Both the position numbers and the translations under genes were made by a program. A model generated the notes under the pieces. That model was not told where the DNA came from and did not search any database. It worked only from the letters and a program-made list of their open reading frames with translations. Below are positions 7,954-18,778 of a stretch of DNA of 64,000 bases, piece by piece (the first letter of the stretch is position 1; each line of letters starts with the position of its first letter). Source of the DNA: Pseudomonadales bacterium (GTDB lineage Bacteria > Pseudomonadota > Gammaproteobacteria > Pseudomonadales > Azotimanducaceae); contig WLWP01000001.1 of NCBI GenBank assembly GCA_012103505.1, positions 1,054,001 through 1,118,000 of the forward strand. The letters run 5' to 3'.

Positions 7954-9177
7954 CTAGGGTAGATTTCTGACCAATCGTGGGCCAAGGAGATTCGCAACCG
8001 GTATTGGCAGGTGTTGCCATGCCTTGATCGCCATAGCGTACTTTTTGCTACTTGTCGTAAGCGCGCCGGCTTTCGCAGGGTCAGAGTAATACCAGTAGCA
8101 AGGAACCTCGATGGCACCCCATTGCTTCTTAAATTTGTGAGTGGGGGCGTTGATGGTCGAGCGCCCGAAATCGAAACGCGTGCCTCCACGCTGAATCACG
8201 AATTCTAGAATCGAGGCGTATAGCGCCATATTAGCGTTGATGCGATTCGCGGACCGGAGTGTGCTGGCCCAAGGGATTTCCCACTCATTGTTGTGTACTA
8301 GTAGAAAAGCACAGGAAACCGGTGAAGCGCCGCTATACCCGACAACAAGCTTTGTATCTTCTGGAAACTTGGCAAGGATAGAAGTAAAAAATTCCTTACC
8401 GTAAACCGGAGTGCCGAGATCTCGCATGTGGTGCGCGAATACTCGATAGAAATCCGTTAACAGCTCGGTCCCGCCGAACTGAAAAGTCATCCCATTCGAC
8501 TGAGACTTCTTTATTTGCGACCTGACTTTGGAAGACAGTGATTGCAACAAGTCAGCAAACCTTTGCATGCCTTGTAGATTAAGAAGCATGCAAATTTTGT
8601 CGGTTCTAGCACGTAACCCAGCGTGGGCTTTTGTGTCTCTGAGTTCGACATGAGTTAAGCCCCAATCCGTAGTCAACTTGAACGCACTTTTGATTAAGGC
8701 CATTTCAACGTTTTCTGCGATACCAATTGGCCCACCGTAGTTGGTATACGGTAACGAAACTCCATATCTCCCGAAGATTTTTGATTTCGTTACCGCTATA
8801 GGAAGAACTCCTAGGATCTCATTAGATTCAGAGCGCGCAGATAGATAGTGCAGTTCACGCTTCATCACATTCTTGAAGACATCTCGCCATTCGGCCGAGT
8901 GGTAGTGACTAGCAGGCTGAATGGCAATGAACTCATTCCATCCATCTAATGATTCATCTAGGACAGTTATACTGCCGGTATAGTATGCACGTGTGACGCT
9001 GAGTTCTTTTTCATCGGTGGGCGTTGCAGCGGTCTCAGCGTTTAGCTTGCTTAATTTTTGCTTGGCAGCCTTGATCTGGCGAGACAGTTCTACTCGACCA
9101 GAACGATCATCTTTGGCAAGACCTGCTCTAGCCTTCGTAAGCGATTTGATATGACGTTTTACTTCGCCTTCGGACAT
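7954..9177 (-). CDS. FemAB-like GNAT-fold protein of the exosortase/exopolysaccharide locus
   Basis: The product resembles the FemAB-related proteins found in XrtA/PEP-CTERM loci, which carry a tandem GNAT fold and are thought to transfer an aminoacyl or acyl group. Typical features are 'LPYTNYGGPIG' and 'TRFDFGRSTINAPTHKFKKQ'. I start at ATG 9177, 7 nt after the deacetylase stop; a start at 9252 would overlap that gene by 68 nt. The first ~60 residues are a charged, helical extension (many Lys/Arg/Glu) ahead of the usual domain. About 407 residues, no signal peptide. Substrate unknown. It is the third gene of a minus-strand operon with the deacetylase and the sugar-phosphate transferase. Confidence 0.83.
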   Translation of the reverse strand: MSEGEVKRHIKSLTKARAGLAKDDRSGRVELSRQIKAAKQKLSKLNAETAATPTDEKELSVTRAYYTGSITVLDESLDGWNEFIAIQPASHYHSAEWRDVFKNVMKRELHYLSARSESNEILGVLPIAVTKSKIFGRYGVSLPYTNYGGPIGIAENVEMALIKSAFKLTTDWGLTHVELRDTKAHAGLRARTDKICMLLNLQGMQRFADLLQSLSSKVRSQIKKSQSNGMTFQFGGTELLTDFYRVFAHHMRDLGTPVYGKEFFTSILAKFPEDTKLVVGYSGASPVSCAFLLVHNNEWEIPWASTLRSANRINANMALYASILEFVIQRGGTRFDFGRSTINAPTHKFKKQWGAIEVPCYWYYSDPAKAGALTTSSKKYAMAIKAWQHLPIPVANLLGPRLVRNLP

Positions 9178-9184
9178 TGCTGCG

Positions 9185-10048
9185 CTAGCCGTATCTGTAG
9201 CTTTGCAACTGTTGGCACTGCTTGAGGGATTCTCCCATAGGACCGAATTCAAATTCAGAAAGCAGTTTGTCTAACCGCGAAGCGACGTGTTCCAAATTAA
9301 CGTAGTGGCGAAACTTTGATTTCAGTGAAGCGCCTTGAACCCGTGGTTGATCTGGATCAAGCTCCCAGGGGTGTAGATAGAAGACAAAGGGTGCATCCAC
9401 CTCTTTTTGTCTCTTCCGTAAAAGCACCTGTGTCAGTGAGTATGGAAAAATTCGAAAATACCCTCCACCGCCAACGGGAATATTTAGTCCGGCGACCGCT
9501 GTGGTCGTAATCGGGAATTCTATGATCGAGCGATTGTTGTCCAGATCAATCCGATACGGTTCATGTGGTCCACCTTGCAATCCATAATTGTCGTGGCGAA
9601 TCGGATAGATGCTAGAGTCATATTCAAAACCAGCGTCTGCGATTGTATCCAGGGCCCATAGTGACTTCTGCGTAATCGAATAACTAGCAGCCCGATAGCC
9701 CTCGACAGGCTTTTGAATTTGTTCTTCTAAAAGTGCTTTTGAGCGATAGGTCTCTTCACGGAAGCGTTCGTGCGATTGTTCATAGATAAGCTGATGGGAG
9801 TACCCGTGAGAGCCAACCTCGTGACCCGCTGCCGCAACTTCTCGCACCAAGTTTGGGAAACGCTCAGCGACCCATCCTAAAAAAAAGAAAGTTGCCCGGA
9901 CGTCATGTTGATCAGTTATCTCCATAAAGCGATGCGTGTTCGCTTCAACTCGACAACGGTACTTATCCCATTCGTGTGGAGCGATGTTTGTACTAAATGC
10001 AGCTACTTGAAAGTAGTCCTCCACATCAATCGTTAGGGCATGCTTCAC
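9185..10048 (-). CDS. XrtA-associated polysaccharide deacetylase (NodB fold, DUF3473 tail)
   Basis: This is a carbohydrate esterase family 4 protein that would remove N- or O-acetyl groups from the exopolysaccharide or a precursor. Metal-binding motifs are visible: 'LTIDVEDYFQV' near the N-terminus (motif 1 with the Asp pair), 'HEVGSHGYSH' (motif 2) and 'GYRAASYSI' (motif 3). The C-terminal 'FYLHPWELDPDQPR' is the DUF3473 region typical of PEP-CTERM loci. There is no signal peptide. The gene starts with GTG at 10048, overlapping the upstream stop as TAGTG. 287 residues, full length. Confidence 0.93.
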   Translation of the reverse strand: MKHALTIDVEDYFQVAAFSTNIAPHEWDKYRCRVEANTHRFMEITDQHDVRATFFFLGWVAERFPNLVREVAAAGHEVGSHGYSHQLIYEQSHERFREETYRSKALLEEQIQKPVEGYRAASYSITQKSLWALDTIADAGFEYDSSIYPIRHDNYGLQGGPHEPYRIDLDNNRSIIEFPITTTAVAGLNIPVGGGGYFRIFPYSLTQVLLRKRQKEVDAPFVFYLHPWELDPDQPRVQGASLKSKFRHYVNLEHVASRLDKLLSEFEFGPMGESLKQCQQLQSYRYG

Positions 10049-11496
10049 TAGCGAGCGCCTTCGCCAACCAAGACGACTTCAACGGTTTGTATCAAAATGA
10101 TGAAATCAAGGAGTAGACTATGATTTTTCAGATAGTATAGGTCGTATTGCAATTTTTCCTTAGCGTCGTCTATGGAGGCACCATACGGATAACAAAGCTG
10201 CGCCCATCCCGTAATGCCAGGTTTAACTTTATGGCGCTGATCATAGAAAGGTACTGTCTCCCGAATCTTATCCACAAACATTGGTCTCTCTGGGCGTGGC
10301 CCAACGAAGCTCATATCACCGACTAGAACGTTAAAGAGCTGAGGTAGCTCGTCGATACGGGTTTTGCGGATGAAGGCGCCGACTGTTGTCACCCTTGGGT
10401 CGTTCGCACTCGCCCAAATTGCGCCACCTTCCTCAGCATCGACCGTCATACTTCGAAATTTCATCACCCAAAAACGCTTGCCATCCAAGCCAATCCGTTC
10501 CTGTCGGTACAGAATGGGGGCTTTAAAAAAACTGCCAATCCCAATACTAAATGCTGCGATGAGCATAATAGGCCATGCGAGCAAAAGGAGGGCGAGTGCC
10601 GCGATCTTGTCAAATGCGGATTTGATGAATAATCTAACTTGATTAGCGACAAAACCATCAGAGAAAATCATCCAACTCGGGTGTAAAAGATCAACATCCA
10701 CCTTTCCCGCCTCGCGTTCGACAAAGGCCTGTACTTCACAAATCTCGATTCCATCTGTACGACAGTCAAGCAGTTCGTCGATAGGTAACCCGGGGGCATT
10801 GCCATCCCGGCGTCGCTCATCGACCGCAATGACGATTTCGTCAATCTTTTGCGTGACACAAAATTTTTGGAGACTGAGCTCCGTGGTTAAAACGTTAGCA
10901 CCGTGTTCGCTGACTAGGTCCTCCATGCCTTGTTGGCGGAGGAATCCGACGAGTACGAACGCTCTACGATCAGATTTACGCCGCATCCGAGTGGCGACCT
11001 TGATAGACCTATGACCCGTGCCAAGGATCAGAACTCTGCTTTTAAGGGTATCTTCATCAATTAAATGGTTGGTTATCCATCTAGAAACGGCGACCAGTAC
11101 GAAGGCTTCTGTGGCTGAGAAGAGTAGTACACCTCTGCCCATATCGAGTGAAGGCGCAAAGAATGCGAGCATGGCAAATCCCATGGTCCCGAGCAGGAAT
11201 ATGCTGACAGCGGTCCGCAACATCATTCCAGGGTAGCCCTCCCTGAGGCGCGACTCGTACACACCCATTGCGGCCATTGCAATAATCTGTACCAAAGCAA
11301 ACAAAGTCGCTGTCGGCCAGTATTCTGACCAAATTGGCCACTCCCCATGCCTGGAAGCGTGACCGGTGAATACTGCCGCAAAAATTAGCGTGAATTCAAG
11401 CGCTGACGCAATCAGGAATGGAGTGTGTATATAGTGTCTTAGGACACGAATATGTGGCACGAAAGATCCTTTTCTAGTACCCGAGCGATCCTGCAT
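10048..11496 (-). CDS. Polyprenyl-phosphate sugar-phosphate transferase (TIGR03013-like)
   Basis: This priming enzyme loads the first sugar-1-phosphate onto undecaprenyl phosphate to start each exopolysaccharide repeat. The 482-residue protein has several N-terminal membrane helices, a central Rossmann-like part ('RVLILGTGHRS'), one further helix near residues 290-315, and the bacterial sugar transferase domain. In that domain 'LYRQERIGLDGKRFWVMKFR' and 'IDELPQLFNVLVGDMSFVGP' are unmistakable. It fits the subfamily tied to XrtA systems. It is the first gene of the minus-strand operon; a 178-nt divergent region separates it from a glycosyltransferase. Confidence 0.93.
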   Translation of the reverse strand: MQDRSGTRKGSFVPHIRVLRHYIHTPFLIASALEFTLIFAAVFTGHASRHGEWPIWSEYWPTATLFALVQIIAMAAMGVYESRLREGYPGMMLRTAVSIFLLGTMGFAMLAFFAPSLDMGRGVLLFSATEAFVLVAVSRWITNHLIDEDTLKSRVLILGTGHRSIKVATRMRRKSDRRAFVLVGFLRQQGMEDLVSEHGANVLTTELSLQKFCVTQKIDEIVIAVDERRRDGNAPGLPIDELLDCRTDGIEICEVQAFVEREAGKVDVDLLHPSWMIFSDGFVANQVRLFIKSAFDKIAALALLLLAWPIMLIAAFSIGIGSFFKAPILYRQERIGLDGKRFWVMKFRSMTVDAEEGGAIWASANDPRVTTVGAFIRKTRIDELPQLFNVLVGDMSFVGPRPERPMFVDKIRETVPFYDQRHKVKPGITGWAQLCYPYGASIDDAKEKLQYDLYYLKNHSLLLDFIILIQTVEVVLVGEGAR

Positions 11497-11674
11497 TCTA
11501 ACTGAATGTTGCGATCCGTATTCTTCATACCATCGCTAGTGTGACCGTCGTCAACTACGCTACGTTAACTCGATCGAAATGAACCGAGTAATTATTTATC
11601 AGTGATTTGTAAGCACGCACATTTTTCGCACACCAAGCGCGTTAGAATTACCGCAACACTGCGTAGGACAGCAC
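11497..11674. promoter_or_regulatory. Divergent intergenic region of the exopolysaccharide locus
   Basis: These 178 nt lie between the leftward priming transferase operon and the rightward glycosyltransferase operon, so promoters for both must be here or inside genes. I saw no convincing sigma54 -24/-12 element, although such elements are known in other PEP-CTERM loci. TGTGA-N6-TCAAC at 11540-11555 is one base from a Crp half-site pair but is too weak to call. No coding sequence is visible. Confidence 0.5.
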
Positions 11675-12811
11675 GTGCTCACCACAATTGGCATTGCAAC
11701 ATTGACGTTATCGGGATTCTGCCTGATATGGGGCTATTTCGGTTACCCGCTTTTTTTGTGGGTTTCAAATCACCTCACCGGCAAAACAAACGAATTGAAC
11801 GAGGGGTTGAAGCAAGAACATAAGGTTTCAATCATTATCACTGCTTATAATGAATCAGCCCGGATATCAGAAAAGATCAGCAACACAATCGCCCTCGATT
11901 ATCCACCTGATTTGCTTGAGATTATTGTTGCTTCAGACGGTAGTGACGACGGAACCGATGAAATAGTTTCGGGCTTCCAGGAAGTCCGCTTGGTAGTAGT
12001 GCCTGGTCGAGTGGGAAAGGAAGCAACTCAGGATGCTGCCGTCAAAACCAGTGTTGGTGAGATAACCGTGTTCACTGATGTCGCCACCATTTTGGAAAAA
12101 GACGCCCTCAGACGAATCTCTGCACAGTTTACAGTTCTGGAAGTTGGTGCGCTTTCTAGCGAGGATCGATTTATCGTCGCTGATGGCAAAGTCAGTGGAG
12201 AGGGGGTATACGTTCGTTACGAAATGGCTTTACGCAAGCTAGAGGGTACGTTCAATACTTTAGTTGGTTTATCCGGCTCCTTTTTTGCCTGTCGTCGACA
12301 GGTTTGTCACGACTGGAATAATAGCATTCCATCCGATTTTGGAACTGCCCTCAGGTGTGCCAAGCAAGGATTACGAGCGATTCCGGCCCCGGGTTTGTAT
12401 GGTTACTACAAGGATGTATCGGATCCTAAGAAGGAATACAACAGAAAGGTCCGAACTATACTTAGGGGGATCAACGGGTTACGTAGTGAGCCAAGAGCAC
12501 TCAATCCAATGGAGAATGGCTGGTTTGCACTTCAGCTATGGAGTCACAAAGTCTTAAGGTGGTCGGGACCACTGTTGTTAGCAGGCGCATTAATAGGTTC
12601 GCTTTTACTTGCACTGGATTCCACCTTCGGCCGAGTAATCCTCGCAATCCAATTGGCTTTTTACTCAATTGCGATGTTTCCCTCTCAGTTCGTTCCTGGT
12701 TATTTACGTCTCCCGAAGTATTTCGTAATGACAAATTTGGCCATTGGACACGCTCTAATCTTATCGTTTCGAGGTGTCAACAAAGTCGCCTGGCAACCAT
12801 CACAGAGATGA
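11675..12811 (+). CDS. Membrane glycosyltransferase family 2
   Basis: This is a processive-type or membrane-anchored GT2 enzyme. It has an N-terminal membrane helix (about residues 3-28), a GT-A domain starting 'VSIIITAYNESARISEKISN' with 'IIVASDGSDDGTDEIV', a DxA-like acceptor region 'TVFTDVATIL', and at least two C-terminal membrane helices. It begins with GTG at 11675 and ends in an ATGA overlap with the next gene. It probably adds sugars to the lipid-linked repeat at the cytoplasmic face. About 378 residues; donor and acceptor are unknown. Confidence 0.88.
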   Translation: MLTTIGIATLTLSGFCLIWGYFGYPLFLWVSNHLTGKTNELNEGLKQEHKVSIIITAYNESARISEKISNTIALDYPPDLLEIIVASDGSDDGTDEIVSGFQEVRLVVVPGRVGKEATQDAAVKTSVGEITVFTDVATILEKDALRRISAQFTVLEVGALSSEDRFIVADGKVSGEGVYVRYEMALRKLEGTFNTLVGLSGSFFACRRQVCHDWNNSIPSDFGTALRCAKQGLRAIPAPGLYGYYKDVSDPKKEYNRKVRTILRGINGLRSEPRALNPMENGWFALQLWSHKVLRWSGPLLLAGALIGSLLLALDSTFGRVILAIQLAFYSIAMFPSQFVPGYLRLPKYFVMTNLAIGHALILSFRGVNKVAWQPSQR

Positions 12812-13875
12812 GAATGTTACCAAGTAGTGAGATTCAGATATACGAAGGAATTGATGATGTACTTTTTGAGAGGTGGCTTCAGCTGTACGAGCGCTCAAGT
12901 GAAAAGACGTTCTTTCAGCATCCTTCATGGACCAAAGTTTGGCTATCTTCGAAATCTAGGGAGAATGTTAGGGTGTGTTGTCTCTTCGTCGATGATCGCT
13001 TGGAGATTTTGACACCACTTAGAATAGAGAGCGCATCACGCTGTGTGATCAGCGGAAATGAACATACTGATTACAATATGATTCTGGTGGGCGAAGGTTC
13101 AGAGGGCCATTTGCAAACGTTTCTCGCGTGGATTGGTAAACAATTTGGAACGATTGTAGTCTCAGAGATCCCCAAAGCATCAATTCAAGCTAGCTCTCTA
13201 GCCAATCTAAGGACAGTTTTTCGTGATGAGGTTACCCATTGTCCGAGAATAGATTTATTGGATTTTAACCATGTCCAAGACTTGCTTTCCAAAAAAAGCA
13301 CCAACAGAAAAACCAAAATGCTCTACAACGCAGGAGAGGTGCGTGTCGAACATACCCAGGAACTAGAAAAAATTGGAGGTCGATTAAGTGAATTCATCGA
13401 CCTCCATATCGAAAGATGGAAAGCAACTGCTTCTCCAAGTATGTTCCGAGATGACTCCTCAGTTCGCCTCTACCAAGGGTTGATCGAGAACTGCGTACCG
13501 CTGGTCTGGTCAGGTTTGTATCTTGACGACGAACTTGTAGCTGGCCACATTGGAATAGTCGACCGAAAATCGCTGCTCTGGTACAAACCGGCTTACTCAA
13601 CCAGTCATTCGAAACTATCGCCAGGCGAAATATTGTTGCGAGAAGTGATTCGATACGCAATAGAAAACAACTATCACAGTTTGGATTTCACACGAGGCGA
13701 CGAACCCTACAAGTACCGATACGCGAACTTGACGATGGCGAATGAGAATCTGGTTATTTGTCGACGGAGGATTCACAGTATAGGGCTGCTAGCACATTCT
13801 GAATTATTGCGACAAGCTCGACGAGTACGAAGCAAAGTTCAAATTCTCGTCGGACGTAGGACGAGTTTGGAATGA
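12808..13875 (+). CDS. GNAT/FemAB-like acyltransferase
   Basis: The 355-residue soluble protein belongs to the GNAT superfamily branch often called Acetyltransf_6 (BioF2-like). Supporting segments are 'SEKTFFQHPSWTKVWL' near the start, 'AGHIGIVDRKSLLWYKPAYS' and the late 'SLDFTRGDEPYKYRYAN', all common to these cell-envelope acyl or aminoacyl transferases. ATG 12808 overlaps the preceding stop as ATGA; longer versions would only read through the upstream gene in another frame. It likely modifies a sugar or lipid intermediate of the exopolysaccharide. It is the second such protein in the locus, after the FemAB-like gene. Confidence 0.75.
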   Translation: MRMLPSSEIQIYEGIDDVLFERWLQLYERSSEKTFFQHPSWTKVWLSSKSRENVRVCCLFVDDRLEILTPLRIESASRCVISGNEHTDYNMILVGEGSEGHLQTFLAWIGKQFGTIVVSEIPKASIQASSLANLRTVFRDEVTHCPRIDLLDFNHVQDLLSKKSTNRKTKMLYNAGEVRVEHTQELEKIGGRLSEFIDLHIERWKATASPSMFRDDSSVRLYQGLIENCVPLVWSGLYLDDELVAGHIGIVDRKSLLWYKPAYSTSHSKLSPGEILLREVIRYAIENNYHSLDFTRGDEPYKYRYANLTMANENLVICRRRIHSIGLLAHSELLRQARRVRSKVQILVGRRTSLE

Positions 13876-13941
13876 CATGGTCGCGATTTCTCATAGTCCA
13901 TTTGATTATTTGTCAAGGCATCAGAGCAGGGGGTGTTGGCG

Positions 13942-16900
13942 ATGAGCGCTAACGATGTCGCAATAATTGGTATGCAAGTTCGAGTTCCGGGAGCTCGGGA
14001 TTTAGGTTCGTTCTGGGACAATATAAAAAATGGAGTTGAGAGCACTGAAGAAATATCTGACACGGAATTAGAGCGTAACGGTGTCCCTCGCCATCTAATA
14101 GACAATCCAAACTACGTAAAAAGTGGAGCGTTTCTCGCAGGCATCGATCGTTTTGACGCCGGTTTTTTTGGTCTCACGCCGCAAGAAGCATCGGTAATGG
14201 ACCCTCAGCACCGAGTCTTTCTCGAAGCTGCCTATCACGCCCTCGAAAATAGCGGTATAGACCCCTATTCATACTCGGGTAGCGTTGGCGTGTTTGCCGG
14301 TAGTGGCTACAACGCCTATTTTCCAAATCACGTACTTCAAAATGAAGAGCTAGTGTCGGAAATGGGCTTCTTTTTGCTGCGTCACACAGGGAACGATAAA
14401 GACTTTTTAGCAACTCGCGTTTCTTATTGTCTCAACCTCCGCGGCCCAAGTGTGAATGTTCAAACCGCGTGTTCAACCTCCCTGGTTGCTGTACACCAAG
14501 CTTGTCAATCTGTGCTTGATGGAGAGTGTGATGTGGCTCTCGCTGGCGCAATTACCTTGGAGCTTCCACAGCGGGTCGGCTACCTGTACACGCCTAACGA
14601 AATTCTGTCGGATGATGGGCACTGTAGGCCATTTGATGACAGCTCGACGGGAACAATTTTTGGCAGTGGTGTTGGGGTCGTGGTCTTAAAAGAAGTTGAA
14701 GATGCGCAGCGCGATGGAGACAAAATTTGGGGAGTGATTAAGGGTTCAGCGGTGAACAATGATGGTTCCGTTAAAGCGGGGTACCTAGCTCCGAGTGTTG
14801 ATGGTCAAGCCGCTGTAATCCGAGAAGCCATAGAAGTCTCTGGGTTGGCCCCATCCCAAATTGGCTTAGTTGAAGCGCATGGCACTGGCACTCGACTTGG
14901 TGATCCAGTTGAGCTTGCAGCGTTAAATCTCGCTTACAAAGATTCTGATCTACCTTCAAATTCTATTGCTCTGGGGTCAGTGAAGGGCAACATTGGCCAT
15001 TTAGATACGGCGGCTGGTGTTGTAGGGCTGATCAAACTAGTTTTGGCAATTGAAAATAGCACTTTGCCGCGAAGTATAAATTACTCAAAACCGAACAGTG
15101 ATCTCCGAATTGAAGAAACGCCCTTTTACGTTAACAGCCAGACGTTGCGGTGGACCACTGAGTTCAAAGTTGGCGCTGTCAGTTCCCTCGGAGTAGGAGG
15201 CACCAATGCTCATGTCATTGTTTCTGAACACCGTCAGAAAACCACTAGCATGTCATGGGAAGGACCGTTTCCTATTGTTTTGAGTGCGGCTTCGCAGGAG
15301 TCCTTGGATGCAACGATCGATAGAATTGTTGACGAATCGAAAGTCCAAGATGGAGAACTTGGTGGTCTCTCTCAAACCTTGCTCAGAAGAAGAGTGCATT
15401 GGCCAAAAAATGTCATAACGTCGATAGATAAAGCTGACAAACTCGAAAGCAAATTGGACTCAGCAATATTTCCAGAAACTTTAAGAGACGTAAACCAACT
15501 AGATCGACCAAAGGTTGTGTTTGGTTTTTCTGGTCAAGGTTCTCAATTCGCAGGCATGAGCAGAGGTTTGTATGAGACTTATTCTGTATATCGGTCTAGT
15601 TTTGATGATTGCTGTGACGCGGCAAAACCCTACCTCGATTTTGACCTAAAGCAAATGGTGTTTGAAGGACAAAGCCACGACAAAGACATTTCAGATATCT
15701 CAGTTTCTCAGGTTGTGTTGTTTGCCGTTGAATATTCGACAGCAGCCGTGTGGAACAGCTTAGGAATAACTAGTGATTTTGTGATTGGCCACAGTAGTGG
15801 CCAGATAGGTGCCGCAACACACGCTGGTTTGTTTGACCTAAGCGGCGGCATCAAGTTAATCGCCGCTCGAGGTCGCCTAATGCGACAAACGGAACTTGGT
15901 GGAATGCTTTCGGTTGCTCTTTCAGTAGCCGAAGTTGAGAGATTGCCGCTAGCGAATCTAGAGGTAGCGGCAATCAACGCGGACAATGCAGTAGTACTTA
16001 CTGGGGAAGCAAATGAGATCGATACCTTAGCCAGCTTTCTAGAAAACGAAGAGATCCCATTTAAAGAAATTCGTACCTCTCACGCAGGACATAGTCGATT
16101 GCTCGACCCGATCTTGAGTCATTTTGGTGACGTCTTTGAAGAGATAGAGACCCGACCAAATAGCATTCCGATCATCAGTAATGTGTCTGGGCAATTGTTA
16201 AGTGAAGAGGAAATGAATTCGCGTGAATATTGGATGCGTCATCTGCGGTCCCCGGTTAACTTTCATGATTCAGTACAAACATTAGCAAGTGAGGGTGATT
16301 TTATATTCATAGAGGTAGGGCCTGGTTCTGGACTCTGCCAATTGGCGCAGTTGACCACAGGGAATTCTCGGGTGGTTTTCCTCCAGTCTGCTCGTGGACC
16401 GACGCAAGAGGTGGAAGACCCTGATGTGCTCGCGTCTTCCTTGGCAGCTGCAGTTTTCGCAGGGGCAAAATGGGATTCGGGTGCACTTGGTCCAGTACTG
16501 AACTTACCGACATACCCGTTCCAACCTGAAAGGCATTGGATAGAGCGAGTTGACAGCAAAGACGTAATACAAGAAATACATCTTGCGAAATTGGGATGGA
16601 AGGACTCCGAGCAGTTAAATAGTCTGCCAGACTCTATAAATGGTGCTCGACAGAAAAACTTATTGATTGCCGGTTATGAGATAGAAGGCTTATCTAAGGA
16701 CCGATGGGATCACATAAACCTACCTGGCTTGAAATCCGTTGCAGACTTCAGTCTCCGCGCAAAGGTTTCAGAGCTAGAACTGGCGTTGGCTGACCATGGT
16801 GGAATTGATCATTTGCTATACGCACCAAGTAACCATCAGGCTCCGATGGCTAGCTTCTACGAATCCCTGAGCGTTGCTCAAGCAATTGCGGGAGCCGGAA

Positions 16901-17820
16901 TTACTTGCTCCGTGACCACGCTCACGGGGGTAGGGCAATCGATAACTGTTGGCCCAATGTTAGCGCTGGGACCGGAACTGGCGATTCCGAGTCGCGTAGT
17001 AGAAGTTGAGCAAGTGAATCCACAAGCTGTAAATGAAGCGCTCACTTGTGGTGATCCGGTTTCGAGATTGAGCGGGGCGATTACTCAAAACCGAGACTAC
17101 GTTAGTGTTGGGCTGGTTCATGATTCATTGAAGGACTTGGGCACTATTGTGATTACCGGTGGATCTTCCGGGATTGGGTTAGTCACGGCTGAGTATCTAT
17201 CAGATTACTGCTCGCATATCGCTATCATAGGTAGGCAACACTTACCGGACAAAGAAGAATGGCCTGGCTTGATCGAAGGCAAAGTGGATTCACCAGAGAT
17301 CGCAAAACTCTCTAGATTGGTTAGGCTCAATCGAAAAACATCATTGAGCTACCATGCGGTAGCGGTAGAAGATGCCGAATCGGTAGATGCGCGCTTTAGA
17401 GAAATTTCTTCAAAATACGGCGAAATAAGCGGGTTGATTCATGCGGCAGGGGTGATTGATGATGGTCCGCTCTTGAACAAGACCGTAGCGGGTGTAGATA
17501 GTGTGTTATCTAGTAAAGTTGCGGGAACGAAGAATCTAATCAACTGCCTGCCTCGAAGTGCTTTTTTGATTGGATATTCATCGTTAAGTGCTTTAATTGG
17601 TGTCCCAGGCCAAGCAGATTACATATCTGCTAACTCATATCTAAATGCTGCCATCGCACGGCGTGCTTCAGAGGCAAGTGGGCGTTCGTCATCAATTTGC
17701 TGGGGTCCATGGAAAGAGGCTGGCATTGCTCATCGCCTCGCCAAGGACGAAGCCACTATCGATTCTTGGCATCCACTCATTACTCGGGCAATGATATATC
17801 CCGGTGCATCGAGAACTTGA
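13942..17820 (+). pseudogene. Type I polyketide synthase KS-AT-KR, truncated before the carrier domain
   Basis: This is a modular type I polyketide synthase. The ketosynthase (about residues 1-430) has the catalytic Cys near 177 in 'VQTACSTSLVAVHQ' and the two His motifs 'EAHGTGTRLGDP' and 'KGNIGHLDTAAG'. The acyltransferase has 'GFSGQGSQFAGMS' and 'GHSSGQIGAA', with Gln where most have Glu. The ketoreductase has the NADPH motif 'GGSSGIG' (about 1072), the Ser in 'GYSSLSAL' and the Tyr in 'GQADYISANSYL'. After 'SICWGPWKEAGIAHRL' the similarity stops, no acyl-carrier domain follows, and the frame ends in a piece of deacetylase. ATG 13942 follows AGGGGG; GTG 13933 is an alternative. Without a carrier domain it can hardly work alone. 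Confidence 0.85.
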
Positions 17821-18629
17821 AGAGCCAGGCATAATTGTTGACCCCAACCTATTTCATAACCACATGCGATGGTTACGAGAACTAGGTACGATCGTAAAAC
17901 TCTCTGACTGGCTGACGGATCCAGAGTCTTACAAGAAGGAGAGATGTTTTGCGGTCACTTGTGATGATGGCTGGTGGGACAACTACGAGTATGCCTTTCC
18001 TGTCGTCTGTGAAGAAAGAGTTCCAATATCAATTTTTTTAGTTACTAGTTTCATCGATACAGCACGCAGGTTCTGGCCTGGTGAGGTATACCGATATCTG
18101 GATGGTCGAGAAACCAAACTAACGGAAGGAGTGAAATCTATTGTTGACGCACATATTCAGACTGCGCGAAGGTTGCCGTCCGAGGATAATTACTCAGCTA
18201 AAATCAGAATTTAGGGATGATGAGATTTTCGATCTGGACAATACCAGTGGCGCTGGGGTGGGTGATTGTTTGAACTCTGAGCAATTACAAGATATGGCGG
18301 AAAGCGGATTTGTCGACTTTGGTTCGCACACTTGTTCCCACATTCGTCTTAATAGCAATATATCAAATGAGACAGGGGAATCAGAAGTATTGCAGAGTAA
18401 GAGTCAGCTTATTGGGTTAGAGAGCTACAACGAAATCTTTTGTTATCCCAACGGTGACATAGACGAACGTTTCGATACCATCGTTAAGGAAAATTTCAGA
18501 GCGGCACTAACAACTCGAGTGGGTTTGAATTGCAGCGATTCTGATCTTTATAGACTAAGTAGAATAAATGTTCATGATGATAACTCGTTTGACCGGTTTG
18601 CTTTTTATTACTTGTTAACAAACACATAG
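17804..18629 (+). pseudogene. Broken polysaccharide deacetylase (NodB fold)
   Basis: Two frames together encode most of a NodB deacetylase. Frame one (17804-18214) has 'HMRWLRELGTIVKLSDWLTD' and the metal motif 'FAVTCDDGWWDNYEYAFPVV'. Frame two, entered near 18190-18205 by dropping one base (a run AAAA lies there), has 'GFVDFGSHTCSHIRL' (motif 2, H-x3-H) and 'IFCYPNGDIDERF'. The N-terminal strand before 'HRELEEPG' is not in frame: 'TRAMIY' just upstream looks like its continuation but lies in the polyketide synthase frame. At least two breaks are therefore needed. It looks like a decaying or misassembled gene, not a working one. Confidence 0.75.
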
Positions 18630-18778
18630 CACGGACAGCCTCCTGGCTTATGCAGAGGGACTCTATGAACTATCCAGGCTAGGATGTCTCGGAACACGCC
18701 GAACTCAACCCAGACAGCATGGCGCCAGCTCTGTAGGCAGCACCCAAGCCTTGATTACATAATTTAACATAATATATA

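Noticed and set aside
11540-11555. Crp-like site between the divergent exopolysaccharide operons
   Set aside because: The right half is TCAAC instead of TCACA and the flanks do not match.
12538-12807. Ninety-codon N-terminal extension of the GNAT gene
   Set aside because: It is the upstream glycosyltransferase read in another frame; the ATGA overlap at 12808 gives the natural start.
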